Origin: [Leptolyngbya] sp. JSC-1
Lineage (GTDB): Bacteria; Cyanobacteriota; Cyanobacteriia; Elainellales; Elainellaceae
DNA: 64,000 nt
Assembly: GCA_000733415.1 (NCBI GenBank)
Contig: KL662191.1
Coordinates: forward strand, 3,300,945 to 3,364,944
Reading direction: 5' to 3'
Position 1 is the first letter of the stretch; every line of letters starts with the position of its first letter. This document shows, one piece after another, positions 45,503-53,919 of the stretch. Under the pieces are notes generated by a model. That model worked only from the letters and a program-made list of their open reading frames with translations, ran no database searches and was not told the origin of the DNA. The position numbers and the translations under genes are program-made.

Positions 45503-45594
45503 GTACAGGCGTTTCGCGAAACGCCTGTACGCGAATGCTGACGGATCAACCGGAAATGCTGCATTGTACAGGCGTTTTGCCGAAACGCCTCTAC
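45503..45594 (+). repeat. Pair of palindromic intergenic repeats
   Basis: 45503-45530 is a perfect 28-bp palindrome whose arm is GTACAGGCGTTTCG. 45566-45594 is a related hairpin with arms GTACAGGCGTTT and AAACGCCTCTAC. The two lie 35 bp apart between UvsE and the fused binding protein. They resemble dispersed palindromes reported in cyanobacterial genomes. Confidence 0.9.
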
Positions 45595-45636
45595 GTCTGG
45601 CTGATTAACCGGATTTGATATTATTGACTGATTGAC

Positions 45637-47289
45637 TTATCGACTCAACTCCTGCTGCAATTTGGTTTCAATATCTCTGACAGCAGCTTCAGCAGGCTTT
45701 TCTCCTTTCAGCACTTTATGAACTTCTTCAAAATAGGCTTTTGAAATGGCTGGGTAACTCTCGACAATCTGGGGAGAAATTCGTGTTACAGCATTGGTAA
45801 TGCTCTCACGTAAATCCAAATTTTTAGGAAAATTTAGCTCCCGCAGCATGGTTTGATCCTCGTAGAGGGCATTCCACACGGGCAGCTTGCCAGTCGCAAT
45901 TGCCAAATCCTTCTGCGTCTCTTTCTGAGTGAGAAATCGCACAAATTCAATCGCTGCTTGCTTCTGTTTATGCCTAGTCTCGGCATTGACAATCAACTGC
46001 CAGCCTCCCAGGGTAGCAGCATGGCGGGCGTTCATTCCATCCCCTTGCGGCAACAGCGCAACGCCAACCCTATCTCCTTCAGCGGCCCAACTCGCTTCCT
46101 GAGAGGCTCGATAGGCATAGGGCCAGTTCCGCATAAAGGCTGCGTTGCCCTCCATCCAGGTATCAAACGTTTTGCCTTCATCAAAGCTGGTGGAATCGGG
46201 GGGTGAAATGTCGCCAATCCAGTTTCTGGCTCGCTCAAACGCCGCAATTGTTTGGAGATTGTTGAGGTTGACCTCGCCCTTAGAATTGATAATCGTTGGG
46301 TTGCCATTCGAGGCTTGCCATTCCAAAGCGTTGCAGGTCAGCCCTTCATAGGCCTTTCCTTGCCAAATAAAGCCCCAGAAGTAGGGATTAGTCTCTCGTT
46401 CACCCTGCTGAATCACCCTAGCGGCGGTTTCTAGATCGCTCCAGGTCTTGGGCGGTTCTGGGATATCGTACTTTTTCAGCAGATCCTTGCGGTAGTAAAG
46501 CAGTCCGATATCAATATGCCAAGGGATTGCCACTAATTTGCCATTGATCGTGTTGTTGACTGTAATGGCTGGAATAAACTGCTTTTGCACCTCCTGGAGG
46601 GCCGAAGTCAGATCCGCCGCATATTGCTGCATAATTCCAGTCCAGGCCAAATCGATGGTGAACACATCAACATCGTTGGTTGGATTGGTTCTCCAGTGAT
46701 CGGTTTGCTGAGGCACGTCGAACTGCTTGAGATAGGCTTCGAGGCGTTGGGTGGCATTGGCAGGAGCTGGAATAATCATCACCTGTGCTCCCGTTTTTTG
46801 CCCAAAGCGCTCAGCAGTGCGCTGCTCCCAGTCGGCTGAACGTCGTTGGTCCAGAGTTTCGGGTGCTGGCTCAGTCGATAACATTACTTTAATGGTGACA
46901 TTGCGAATATCTTGCTGATAGTAATGCCCAAATAGCCAGAGGCTGGCCAATCCACCGAGGAGAATCACCAACCAGAGCAACCAGTTTTGCCGCCAATTCT
47001 GCCCATAGCTGGGATGCTTCCGCATCAACTGCACAATCACCACTGCGGTAATGGCAACCAACCCAAGGGATACTGCGTAATCTAAAAGCACATGGCTGTT
47101 TAAATTGAGCAGCAGCGCTAGGGCCACTAAAGCACTGACGGCAGCCAGCTTCGACTCAAATCTGGAGTTATGTTGGTCTAATGCCCAAAGTGCTCCGAGA
47201 ACAAACAAGACCAAAGGTCCGATGTAGGTAACGAGGGGTCGTGCTGTCTCAAAGAACTGTTCCATGACCAAGTCTTTCCACAAAGACAA
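45637..47289 (-). CDS. Solute-binding protein fused to a membrane anchor domain
   Basis: A 550-residue protein. The first 125 residues hold four transmembrane helices (about 17-36, 47-65, 69-88, 103-121). Residues 130-550 form a family 1 sugar-type binding protein (DVFTIDLAWTGIMQQYAADL, NGKLVAIPWHIDIGLLYYRKDLL, GNAAFMRNWPYAYRASQ, GGWQLIVNAETRHKQKQAAIEFVRFL). Most such proteins are secreted or lipid-anchored, so a polytopic anchor is unusual. No permease is adjacent. It may serve a transporter encoded elsewhere or act as a membrane-bound sensor. It lies 52 bp downstream of the GT2 gene on the same strand, so co-transcription is possible. Confidence 0.8.
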   Translation of the reverse strand: MSLWKDLVMEQFFETARPLVTYIGPLVLFVLGALWALDQHNSRFESKLAAVSALVALALLLNLNSHVLLDYAVSLGLVAITAVVIVQLMRKHPSYGQNWRQNWLLWLVILLGGLASLWLFGHYYQQDIRNVTIKVMLSTEPAPETLDQRRSADWEQRTAERFGQKTGAQVMIIPAPANATQRLEAYLKQFDVPQQTDHWRTNPTNDVDVFTIDLAWTGIMQQYAADLTSALQEVQKQFIPAITVNNTINGKLVAIPWHIDIGLLYYRKDLLKKYDIPEPPKTWSDLETAARVIQQGERETNPYFWGFIWQGKAYEGLTCNALEWQASNGNPTIINSKGEVNLNNLQTIAAFERARNWIGDISPPDSTSFDEGKTFDTWMEGNAAFMRNWPYAYRASQEASWAAEGDRVGVALLPQGDGMNARHAATLGGWQLIVNAETRHKQKQAAIEFVRFLTQKETQKDLAIATGKLPVWNALYEDQTMLRELNFPKNLDLRESITNAVTRISPQIVESYPAISKAYFEEVHKVLKGEKPAEAAVRDIETKLQQELSR

Positions 47290-47341
47290 GATGACGCTTG
47301 CTACTGATTCGGCCTCTACAATTGCTCCCTATAGCCGTTCC

Positions 47342-48850
47342 CTACAGCCGTTTGGTAGTTGAGTGCACCACGACTGGTTCATTCGAGGTTGATGGCACCG
47401 TTTGATGCAGGATCGAATGGTAGTAGGGCTGTTTGCCGCGGGGCGTCACCTTCCAGCTATTATTGCCCCGCAGGTGATCATAGACTCCAACGATGGCAAT
47501 CACATTTTTGAAGGTGATGTAGGGAATCAGCAGCAGCATGTGCTTGATGTAGTAAGAAACCGGATAGCGGATCGCACCAATTTTCGCGGTGACTAAGGTT
47601 TGACAAACGCCGCTAAAGAACGAGAGCAGCGTACTGAACCAGAGGTAATGACTGATTGTGGTCGGCACCGTGGTCCGATGCAGCGATAGGCTGATCATCA
47701 ACGGAATAATCTGAATCGCCACCAGCGAGTAAAACTCACAGTAATAGAGCAAATAGGTCCAAAAGACCTTCTGTAATGAGTTGAGCTTATCAGACCTCCA
47801 GACATGGCGCTGGTACTTCAATCCTACCTCCAGCCAGCCCTGTGCCCAACGCTTGCGCTGAAACCAAAAGGAGTAGAGGTCAACCGGAGCCAGTTCGGTA
47901 CTGATAATACTGCGGTCATGCAAAATCCGATAGCCGTTGAGTAGGGTACGCATTGAGGCGTCGATGTCCTCAGTCAGCATGACAGGGTTAAACCGGATTC
48001 GCTTCAGCACCGAGGTGCGCCAGTAGCCATTCGAGCCACCAAAGATGCTGGAATCAGTCAGGAACGACTTGGCGGCGTGGATGATGCCATACATCATCTC
48101 GAACTCAATCGCCACAGTTTGGGTCAGCAGGTTTTGATCGTGGTTGCGAATAATGCTGCGGCCCTGCACCACGTCGTAGCCCTGGTCGATCCAGTGCCAG
48201 GCGCGAAAGAAACAGTCGGGGGCTGGATGATGATCGGCATCTAAGATGCAGGTAATCTCGCCGGTGACGCTCTCAAACGCGGCATTTAGGTTTTCGGCCT
48301 TGGAACGGCTGCCTTCTACACGGACGAGGCGCAACTCAGTGTAGAGCTGCGCCAGACGCTGAAGTTCCTGTTCAATCGGTAAATCAATCGGCGTGTTGTA
48401 GGCCAGGATGACCTCTAGGCCCCCTGGCGGACGTTCCACATTCAGCAAAATGTATTCTAGCGTCTCAAGAATGATGTCCTGTTCGTTAGGCAGGTAGGCC
48501 GCCACTAAGAAGGAACATTTAGGAATGGGAGCTTTGGGGTAGGGTTGTCTGGATCCTCCAACGCCTAGTAAAGCTTTTGCAGCGTAATAGGTTTGGTGGA
48601 CCCTATTTTTGTCTTTCTTGTAGTCATCGGTAGCAAAGCGGCGAAACACAGCTGAGGAAGACTCGATCAGCAGCATAAAAGCGCTAAACAAATAAAAAGT
48701 TGCAATCACTAGATGTATGCCGGTCAGGCTCCATCCACCCAGCCGCAAACAGTAGAAAAAAATTGCTGGAATCCCGATTAAAACGACGTGGGTGAAAACT
48801 GCCTTATGGATTTCAACCGACCACTTCCTCACTTCCCTTGCCCTCCTCAC
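47342..48850 (-). CDS. Processive family 2 glycosyltransferase (cellulose-synthase-like)
   Basis: A 502-residue membrane glycosyltransferase. Two helices (about 17-36, 44-63) precede the GT-A domain with AYLPNEQDIILETLEYIL, the DADHH metal motif, MLTEDID and QRKRWAQGW (the Q-x-x-R-W motif of processive enzymes). Further helices follow (about 370-450). Such enzymes make cellulose-, hyaluronan- or glucan-like polysaccharides; the sugar cannot be told. There is no PilZ domain. The membrane-anchored binding protein follows closely downstream. Confidence 0.88.
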   Translation of the reverse strand: MRRAREVRKWSVEIHKAVFTHVVLIGIPAIFFYCLRLGGWSLTGIHLVIATFYLFSAFMLLIESSSAVFRRFATDDYKKDKNRVHQTYYAAKALLGVGGSRQPYPKAPIPKCSFLVAAYLPNEQDIILETLEYILLNVERPPGGLEVILAYNTPIDLPIEQELQRLAQLYTELRLVRVEGSRSKAENLNAAFESVTGEITCILDADHHPAPDCFFRAWHWIDQGYDVVQGRSIIRNHDQNLLTQTVAIEFEMMYGIIHAAKSFLTDSSIFGGSNGYWRTSVLKRIRFNPVMLTEDIDASMRTLLNGYRILHDRSIISTELAPVDLYSFWFQRKRWAQGWLEVGLKYQRHVWRSDKLNSLQKVFWTYLLYYCEFYSLVAIQIIPLMISLSLHRTTVPTTISHYLWFSTLLSFFSGVCQTLVTAKIGAIRYPVSYYIKHMLLLIPYITFKNVIAIVGVYDHLRGNNSWKVTPRGKQPYYHSILHQTVPSTSNEPVVVHSTTKRL

Positions 48851-49029
48851 TGTGAAAAGAACCGCTGGCTATCGAGTCTACAAGATAGACGGAACTTTCG
48901 CTCATTCCTTTAACTCAGCGGCGGAACCCCTATCTGGCTCTAGCTTCTTTACTCTCAGCCAAGGCATCCAATAGCCATGAGATACCTGACAGAGGCAAAG
49001 TTCCCGGTTGTCCAGTAAACGCTCCACTT

Positions 49030-49305
49030 CTAGATCTGTCTAACCATTTCTCCACAATAGCGAACCCGATCGCCCACATTGAGATGCCAAGTGCGTACCT
49101 GGCGCTTTGGTGAGGTAGTCAGAACATCATCAAGACCCGGCAAAACTGCCAAAACAATCCGCTGGATCAGTGGAGTAGTGTAATCTGCCAGGACAGAGAA
49201 AATCAAGATTCCAAGTCCCCTAATCGGCAACCCTACACCCCAAAGCATTAAATTACTGCCGATAATCAGGCTGATGGTCCGACCTATGCCAAGATTGTGA
49301 GTCAA
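49030..49305 (-). CDS. Small hypothetical membrane protein
   Basis: A 91-codon frame starts at TTG 49305, or at the in-frame ATG codon 20. It has two hydrophobic stretches (about 10-38 and 40-60) and a basic C-terminal part (SPKRQVRTWHLNVGDRVRYCGEM). No family is recognised. A second small frame with a similar hydrophobic LLIQRVEWVV segment ends just upstream. It may be real or part of a decayed gene. Confidence 0.4.
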   Translation of the reverse strand: MTHNLGIGRTISLIIGSNLMLWGVGLPIRGLGILIFSVLADYTTPLIQRIVLAVLPGLDDVLTTSPKRQVRTWHLNVGDRVRYCGEMVRQI

Positions 49306-49318
49306 GAAATAGCTGTAG

Positions 49319-49477
49319 CTATGAGATACTAGCCCCCATCATCTGCATTATGCTGAGTAAACTGCTCCAATCGCGAAATCGCACCATATAGCCAATGGTT
49401 TGCCAAATCGCAACCATCAGCTCTGCTACAACCCATTCGACTCGCTGAATCAGCAGCAAGAGCATGGGGCATAGCAT
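49319..49477 (-). CDS. Very small ORF, possible membrane peptide
   Basis: Fifty-two codons from an ATG, with an N-terminal hydrophobic segment MLCPMLLLLIQRVEWVVAEL and a tail WQTIGYMVRFRDW. The open frame extends upstream of the ATG for about 20 codons. The surrounding 356 bp (49306-49661) contains nothing else. Confidence 0.25.
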   Translation of the reverse strand: MLCPMLLLLIQRVEWVVAELMVAIWQTIGYMVRFRDWSSLLSIMQMMGASIS

Positions 49478-49661
49478 TAAGATGCTAGCTAACCGGGTAA
49501 GACGCCAGGTGAATAAGCTTGTTGTGAATACACCGTTCGACTGGTACTATTCCGTAAACATCCTGTCAACAAAACTATCAGTCTGGGATCAATTTGGGTT
49601 AACAGTAACAAAAATGGCAACCATCCTGTATTAAGCTGCCGTAAGGCGCTGCTGACCCAAC

Positions 49662-50129
49662 CTATGGCTTTGCTTTCCCCTGGCTGATGGCTAAAATTTT
49701 CTCTGCGACTGGGGTTGCCACCGGCATCACCGAGAGCCGATTCCCCTGCCGCACCACTCCTAGCTGCTCGGGTGTGAATTGCTGCCGCAGCTGATCCAGT
49801 GGGATGAAATTTACAAATGTTTCTACATATTCCACCTGAACAGTTTGCCAGCGCGGATTGGCCTTCGTAGATTTGGCGTCGTAGTATTTGCTGTTGGGAT
49901 CGAACTGACTGGGGTCAGCAAGGCCGGTTTGAACAATCTGCATCAGCCCGACAATTCCGGGCGGCGTTGTGTTGGAGTGATAAAAGAAGGCCAGATCGCC
50001 AACCTGCATCTCGCGCAAGAAGTTTCGTGCCTGATAGTTGCGCACACCATCCCAAATCGTTTGTTGATCGCGAGCCAGGTCTTGAATCCCGTAGACCTCC
50101 GGTTCCGATTTCATCAGCCAGTAGTTCAT
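49662..50129 (-). CDS. EVE domain protein
   Basis: A 155-residue protein consisting of a single EVE domain, a PUA-like fold proposed to bind modified bases in DNA or RNA. Conserved parts are NYWLMKSEPEVYGI, IWDGVRNYQARNFLREMQVGDLAFFYHSNT and PGIVGLMQIV. The start is taken at the MNYWLM Met because family members begin there; a Met two codons earlier is equally possible. The longer frame to 50255 adds unrelated sequence and includes a 13-bp tandem duplication (50202-50227). Confidence 0.85.
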   Translation of the reverse strand: MNYWLMKSEPEVYGIQDLARDQQTIWDGVRNYQARNFLREMQVGDLAFFYHSNTTPPGIVGLMQIVQTGLADPSQFDPNSKYYDAKSTKANPRWQTVQVEYVETFVNFIPLDQLRQQFTPEQLGVVRQGNRLSVMPVATPVAEKILAISQGKAKP

Positions 50130-50283
50130 CGCCATCAAATTTCTATAGTTAACCAGGGATAAACAAATTAGCATGAATGCCTCGATTAAGCGGCGGATTC
50201 CTGTTGCGGCTCTCTGTTGCGGCTCTCTGTTGGCAGATGCGGTCCAGGTCAGCATGGAATTGTTCTCTATCGATTTGGAGCTG

Positions 50284-50315
50284 ACCCACTAACGTCACAA
50301 CCCACTAACGTCACA
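50284..50315 (+). repeat. Perfect 16-bp tandem duplication
   Basis: ACCCACTAACGTCACA occurs twice between the EVE and bciB genes, where promoters would lie. Confidence 0.95.
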
Positions 50316-50402
50316 TAAGTACATTAGCCATGCTCGCCTTTCTGTGCAGTCTCTACGGTATTGTGATCAAGAGAGGAATCCGCGTTTAATAGATACTTTT
50401 CA

Positions 50403-51632
50403 ATGACTGCAATTACTCCAGCCGAGCACTCTGACTCATCGCAACACCAGGCTAAGCACCGCAAAGCACGAGCGCTAAAACCGGGAAGCCACCGCCCTGC
50501 CAAGGAACTATGCAGCGAATGTGGGCTATGCGATACCTACTATGTCCACTATGTCAAGGAAGCTTGCGCGTTTCTGAATCAGCAAATCCCGGCCTTAGAG
50601 GCACAAACCCACGGACGCAGCCGGGATCTATCCAATCAGGATGACTGGTACTTTGGTGTGCAGCAGCAGATGATGGCGGCTCGCAAACTCCAACCAATTG
50701 AAGGTGCCCAGTGGACGGGCATTGTCAGCACCATTGCCATCGAAATGCTGACTCGCGGCTGGGTAGAAGGTGTGGTTTGTGTACAGAATACCAAGGAAGA
50801 TCGGTTTCAGCCAATGCCGATTATTGCCCGCACTCCAGAGGAGATTTTGGCTGCTCGGGTGAATAAACCCACTCTGTCGCCTAACTTGTCTGTGCTGGAG
50901 CAGATCGAACAATCGGGGTTAAAAAAACTGCTGGTGATTGGGGTGGGCTGTCAGATCCAGGCTCTGCGAGCAGTGGAAAAAGAACTGGGGTTAGAAAAGC
51001 TGTATGTGTTGGGAACACCCTGCGTTGATAATGTCACCCGCGCTGGTTTGCAAAAATTCCTCGACACCACCAGCCGCTCGCCTGATACGGTGGTCTACTA
51101 CGAATTCATGCAAGACTTTCGCGTCCACTTCAAGCATGAAGATGGCTCGACCGAGACGGTTCCCTTTTTCGGCCTCAAGACCAACCAGCTCAAGGATGTA
51201 TTTGCGCCTTCCTGCATGAGCTGCTTCGACTATGTGAATTCCCTGGCCGATCTGGTGGTGGGCTATATGGGGGCACCGTTTGGCTGGCAGTGGATCGTGG
51301 TGCGCAATCAGCGCGGGCAGGAAATGCTGGATTTGGTGATGGACCAGATCGAAACTCAGCCAGTAATGTCTCAGGGGGATCGGAAAAACGCCGTGCAGCA
51401 AAGCATTCCCGCCTACGATAAGGGAGTAACGCTGCCAATGTGGGCTGCCAAGCTGATGGGGATCGTAATCGAAAAAATTGGTCCCAAAGGCTTAGAGTAC
51501 GCTCGTTTTTCGATCGATTCCCACTTCACCCGCAATTATCTCTATGTCAAGCGACACCACCCTGAAAAGCTAGAGGCCCATGTGCCGGAATACGCCAAGC
51601 GCATCGTAGGTCAATATAAGCTGCCGGACTGA
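50403..51632 (+). CDS. bciB: Ferredoxin-dependent divinyl chlorophyllide 8-vinyl reductase (BciB type)
   Basis: BciB reduces the 8-vinyl group of divinyl (proto)chlorophyllide in chlorophyll synthesis using reduced ferredoxin, FAD and [4Fe-4S] clusters. The 409-residue product is an FrhB-type (F420-hydrogenase beta-like) protein with the cluster cysteines CSECGLC (37-43), further Cys in GVGCQIQALR, GTPCVDN and CMSC. The family also includes 7-hydroxymethyl chlorophyll a reductases, but cyanobacterial members of this length are usually 8-vinyl reductases. It is a soluble cytoplasmic protein. It is a single gene, with 16-bp direct repeats upstream. Confidence 0.88.
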   Translation: MTAITPAEHSDSSQHQAKHRKARALKPGSHRPAKELCSECGLCDTYYVHYVKEACAFLNQQIPALEAQTHGRSRDLSNQDDWYFGVQQQMMAARKLQPIEGAQWTGIVSTIAIEMLTRGWVEGVVCVQNTKEDRFQPMPIIARTPEEILAARVNKPTLSPNLSVLEQIEQSGLKKLLVIGVGCQIQALRAVEKELGLEKLYVLGTPCVDNVTRAGLQKFLDTTSRSPDTVVYYEFMQDFRVHFKHEDGSTETVPFFGLKTNQLKDVFAPSCMSCFDYVNSLADLVVGYMGAPFGWQWIVVRNQRGQEMLDLVMDQIETQPVMSQGDRKNAVQQSIPAYDKGVTLPMWAAKLMGIVIEKIGPKGLEYARFSIDSHFTRNYLYVKRHHPEKLEAHVPEYAKRIVGQYKLPD

Positions 51633-51769
51633 CTTTTTGTTTTGAAACCGCCTGAATCTTAGCTGGATCCAACTCCGGCCACTGGCAAAATCTGCGAGCT
51701 AGACTAAAGCTACATTTTTCGCAAATCAGGTTTCTAGACGCTTGAAGCCGTGGAGAGATGGGAGGCTCT

Positions 51770-53191
51770 ATGTTGCAGACCGGAATGTTGCAGACCGGAC
51801 AAGTGCTGCAAGACCGCTACCAGATTCAGCAAATGCTGGGCAAGAAACCGGGAAGACAGACCTTTCAAGCGCTCGATCGGCAGACCCAACAGCCCGTGAT
51901 TCTCAAACTGCTGATTTTTGGCGGCGATATCGAGTGGGACCACTTCAAGCTGTTTGAACGCGAAGGGCAGGTGCTGCAAAGCCTGGAGCATCCGGCAATT
52001 CCCAAGTATCTCGACACCTTCGAGCTGGATTTGCCCCAATGTCGCGGCTTTGTCCTAGTCCAGAGCTACATTGATGCGCCTTCGCTGCAAGCTCACCTGC
52101 AAATGGGCCGTACCTTCAGCCCGCAAGAATTGAAGCAATTGGCCGAATCGCTGCTGCAAATTCTGATCTATCTGCATCAACGCCATCCCGCTATTGTGCA
52201 TCGCGACCTCAAACCAAGCAACATTCTGCTGAGCTGCGAACGCTCCGGCCACTGGGTGGGACAAGTGTATCTCATCGACTTTGGTTCGGTCCAAAGTGCG
52301 GCTGCCACTCGCGAAGGCACCTTTACTGTTGTGGGCACCTACGGCTACACCGCACCGGAACAGTTCGGTGGACGGGCTGTACCCGCTTCTGATCTTTACA
52401 GTTTGGGCGCAACGCTGATTTACCTCGCCACTGGCAGGCATCCGGCAGAGCTACCTTTGCAGGCAGGACGAATCCAGTTCGAGGCGGTGGCTCAACTCAG
52501 TTCGGCTTTCTGCCAATGGTTAGTGCGAATGGTAGAACCCAGCTTGGATCGGCGGTTTGATTCGGCTCAAGCAGCTCTTACGGCTCTGAGAACATGTAAA
52601 CTCGATGCCCCCGTTGACTTGCACCATCAGCTCGACAATAGCCGCATTTCCCTCAGCATTAGCCCCGACCAACTTCAGGTGGTGGTACCACCCAAACATA
52701 ATTTTTTCACGGCGATGCGCTACCTGTCGGGCACAACGGCTCTACGCATGCTGAAAACACTGCCAATTGTGCTTTTAGTGTCTTTGCTGCTGCAATTGCC
52801 GATTCTGGGCTGGTTTCTTTTGTTTGGCTATCGGCACCAACTGTTGACGGCCTTGAGTCGGATTTGGCAAGAATATCGCTTCCCAGAGCTGAGGCAATTG
52901 CGCCTCTACATTGATCAGTACGAAATTTCTTTGATCCACGAACTGTTAGGCGTGCGCGTCGAATTTTTGGGGTCTGCTCCTCGGCGCGAGTTGGTGCGAC
53001 TAGAGCGGATTCAGTCTCACACAGTGCAAGCTAAAAAGGCTACAGGAGAGCCTTTCATTAGTGCTATTGAACCAGCAGTGGTGTTACGAACTCGCCATAA
53101 AACCTTTGAACTAAGAGGACTCACCGAGCGAGAAGCCGATTGGCTAGCTGAGACTTTGAGTGAGTGGTTAGGGTTGTCATTGCAGCAGTGA
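51770..53191 (+). CDS. Serine/threonine protein kinase with membrane segment
   Basis: The kinase domain (about 10-275) shows VILKLL (candidate ATP-site Lys), IVHRDLKPSN (catalytic loop, about 143), IDFGSV (about 168) and GYTAPEQF (APE-like, about 192). The glycine loop is poor (MLGKKPGRQ). A hydrophobic segment (about 325-350) leads to a 120-residue C-terminal region of unknown fold. This layout is common among cyanobacterial Pkn2-type kinases. The start at 51770 is chosen for GGAGG four bases upstream; an ATG at 51758 is possible. An in-frame 15-bp duplication gives MLQTGMLQTG at the N-terminus. Confidence 0.88.
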   Translation: MLQTGMLQTGQVLQDRYQIQQMLGKKPGRQTFQALDRQTQQPVILKLLIFGGDIEWDHFKLFEREGQVLQSLEHPAIPKYLDTFELDLPQCRGFVLVQSYIDAPSLQAHLQMGRTFSPQELKQLAESLLQILIYLHQRHPAIVHRDLKPSNILLSCERSGHWVGQVYLIDFGSVQSAAATREGTFTVVGTYGYTAPEQFGGRAVPASDLYSLGATLIYLATGRHPAELPLQAGRIQFEAVAQLSSAFCQWLVRMVEPSLDRRFDSAQAALTALRTCKLDAPVDLHHQLDNSRISLSISPDQLQVVVPPKHNFFTAMRYLSGTTALRMLKTLPIVLLVSLLLQLPILGWFLLFGYRHQLLTALSRIWQEYRFPELRQLRLYIDQYEISLIHELLGVRVEFLGSAPRRELVRLERIQSHTVQAKKATGEPFISAIEPAVVLRTRHKTFELRGLTEREADWLAETLSEWLGLSLQQ

Positions 53192-53257
53192 TCAGGAGTC
53201 AGGAGTCAGGAATAGAGCTAGGTTGAGATCTATAGTGTTTGCTAGAAGAGATAGGAC

Positions 53258-53290
53258 ATTGTTGTGGGCGCGGAGCGCGCCCACAACAAT
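53258..53290. repeat. Strong palindromic hairpin in intergenic DNA
   Basis: ATTGTTGTGGGCGCG and its exact complement flank a 3-nt loop (15-bp stem). No T-run follows directly, so it is a repeat-type palindrome or a bidirectional termination element between the kinase and DUF29 genes. Confidence 0.85.
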
Positions 53291-53411
53291 ATCTCTGTCC
53301 TAACTGTGGTGGCGACAGCTATATCTGTGTCGAATTCAGGGGGTGTTTTGAGCAGAAATGAGGACAACCGCCGCTTTGATTCTGAGAGCTGATATTGAAG
53401 TGCTGCTAAAA

Positions 53412-53702
53412 CTAAGCGGGTAAGAAGTCATCATCTAGAACTATGGCTACTGAATACGGACACTCGACCGGAAAAGTTTCGAGCGGCAGTCCGGTTTCGG
53501 CCTTGGCTTGCTTAACGGCAGATCGATAAGCTTCAGTAAAGATAGTGCGCCGCTCGCTTTTGCTCATGTCTTCGATTTCGTCGATCAGGTTGTCCCAGTC
53601 CACATGGGCGTAGTCTTGCTGCCGCAGTTTTTCTAGCGTGGACTCGATCCAGCGCAAATAATCGGTTTCGTAGAGTGACTGGGGATCGGTTTCGAGCGAC
53701 AT
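53412..53702 (-). CDS. DUF29 family protein, internally shortened
   Basis: DUF29 proteins are small cyanobacterial helical proteins of unknown function, usually about 140-150 residues. This 96-residue version has the N-terminal part (ETDYLRWIESTLEKLRQQDY, DNLIDEIEDMSKSERR) and the C-terminal part (AVKQAKAETGLPLETFPVECPYSVAIVLDDDFLP) joined directly. About 45-50 central residues that normally form the core helices are absent, while the frame is kept. It could be a deletion derivative or a natural short variant. Confidence 0.75.
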   Translation of the reverse strand: MSLETDPQSLYETDYLRWIESTLEKLRQQDYAHVDWDNLIDEIEDMSKSERRTIFTEAYRSAVKQAKAETGLPLETFPVECPYSVAIVLDDDFLPA

Positions 53703-53919
53703 AGCGAGTTTCCTTCAGACTAAATAAACCAAAGACGAGTTAGCAATGTTTCAAGTAGTCGATCAATAGCCAATCAAGTGATTCAGCCCAATTAAAGTAA
53801 AGTGTAGGCGTTTTGCCTGCAAACAAGAAGCTTACTTCAGCGGATGCGGCTCTACTAGTAATCGTTCAACCCTTGCCTCATCGATTCTGGCTACCATCTT
53901 TTGAACCATTTTGAAAATC

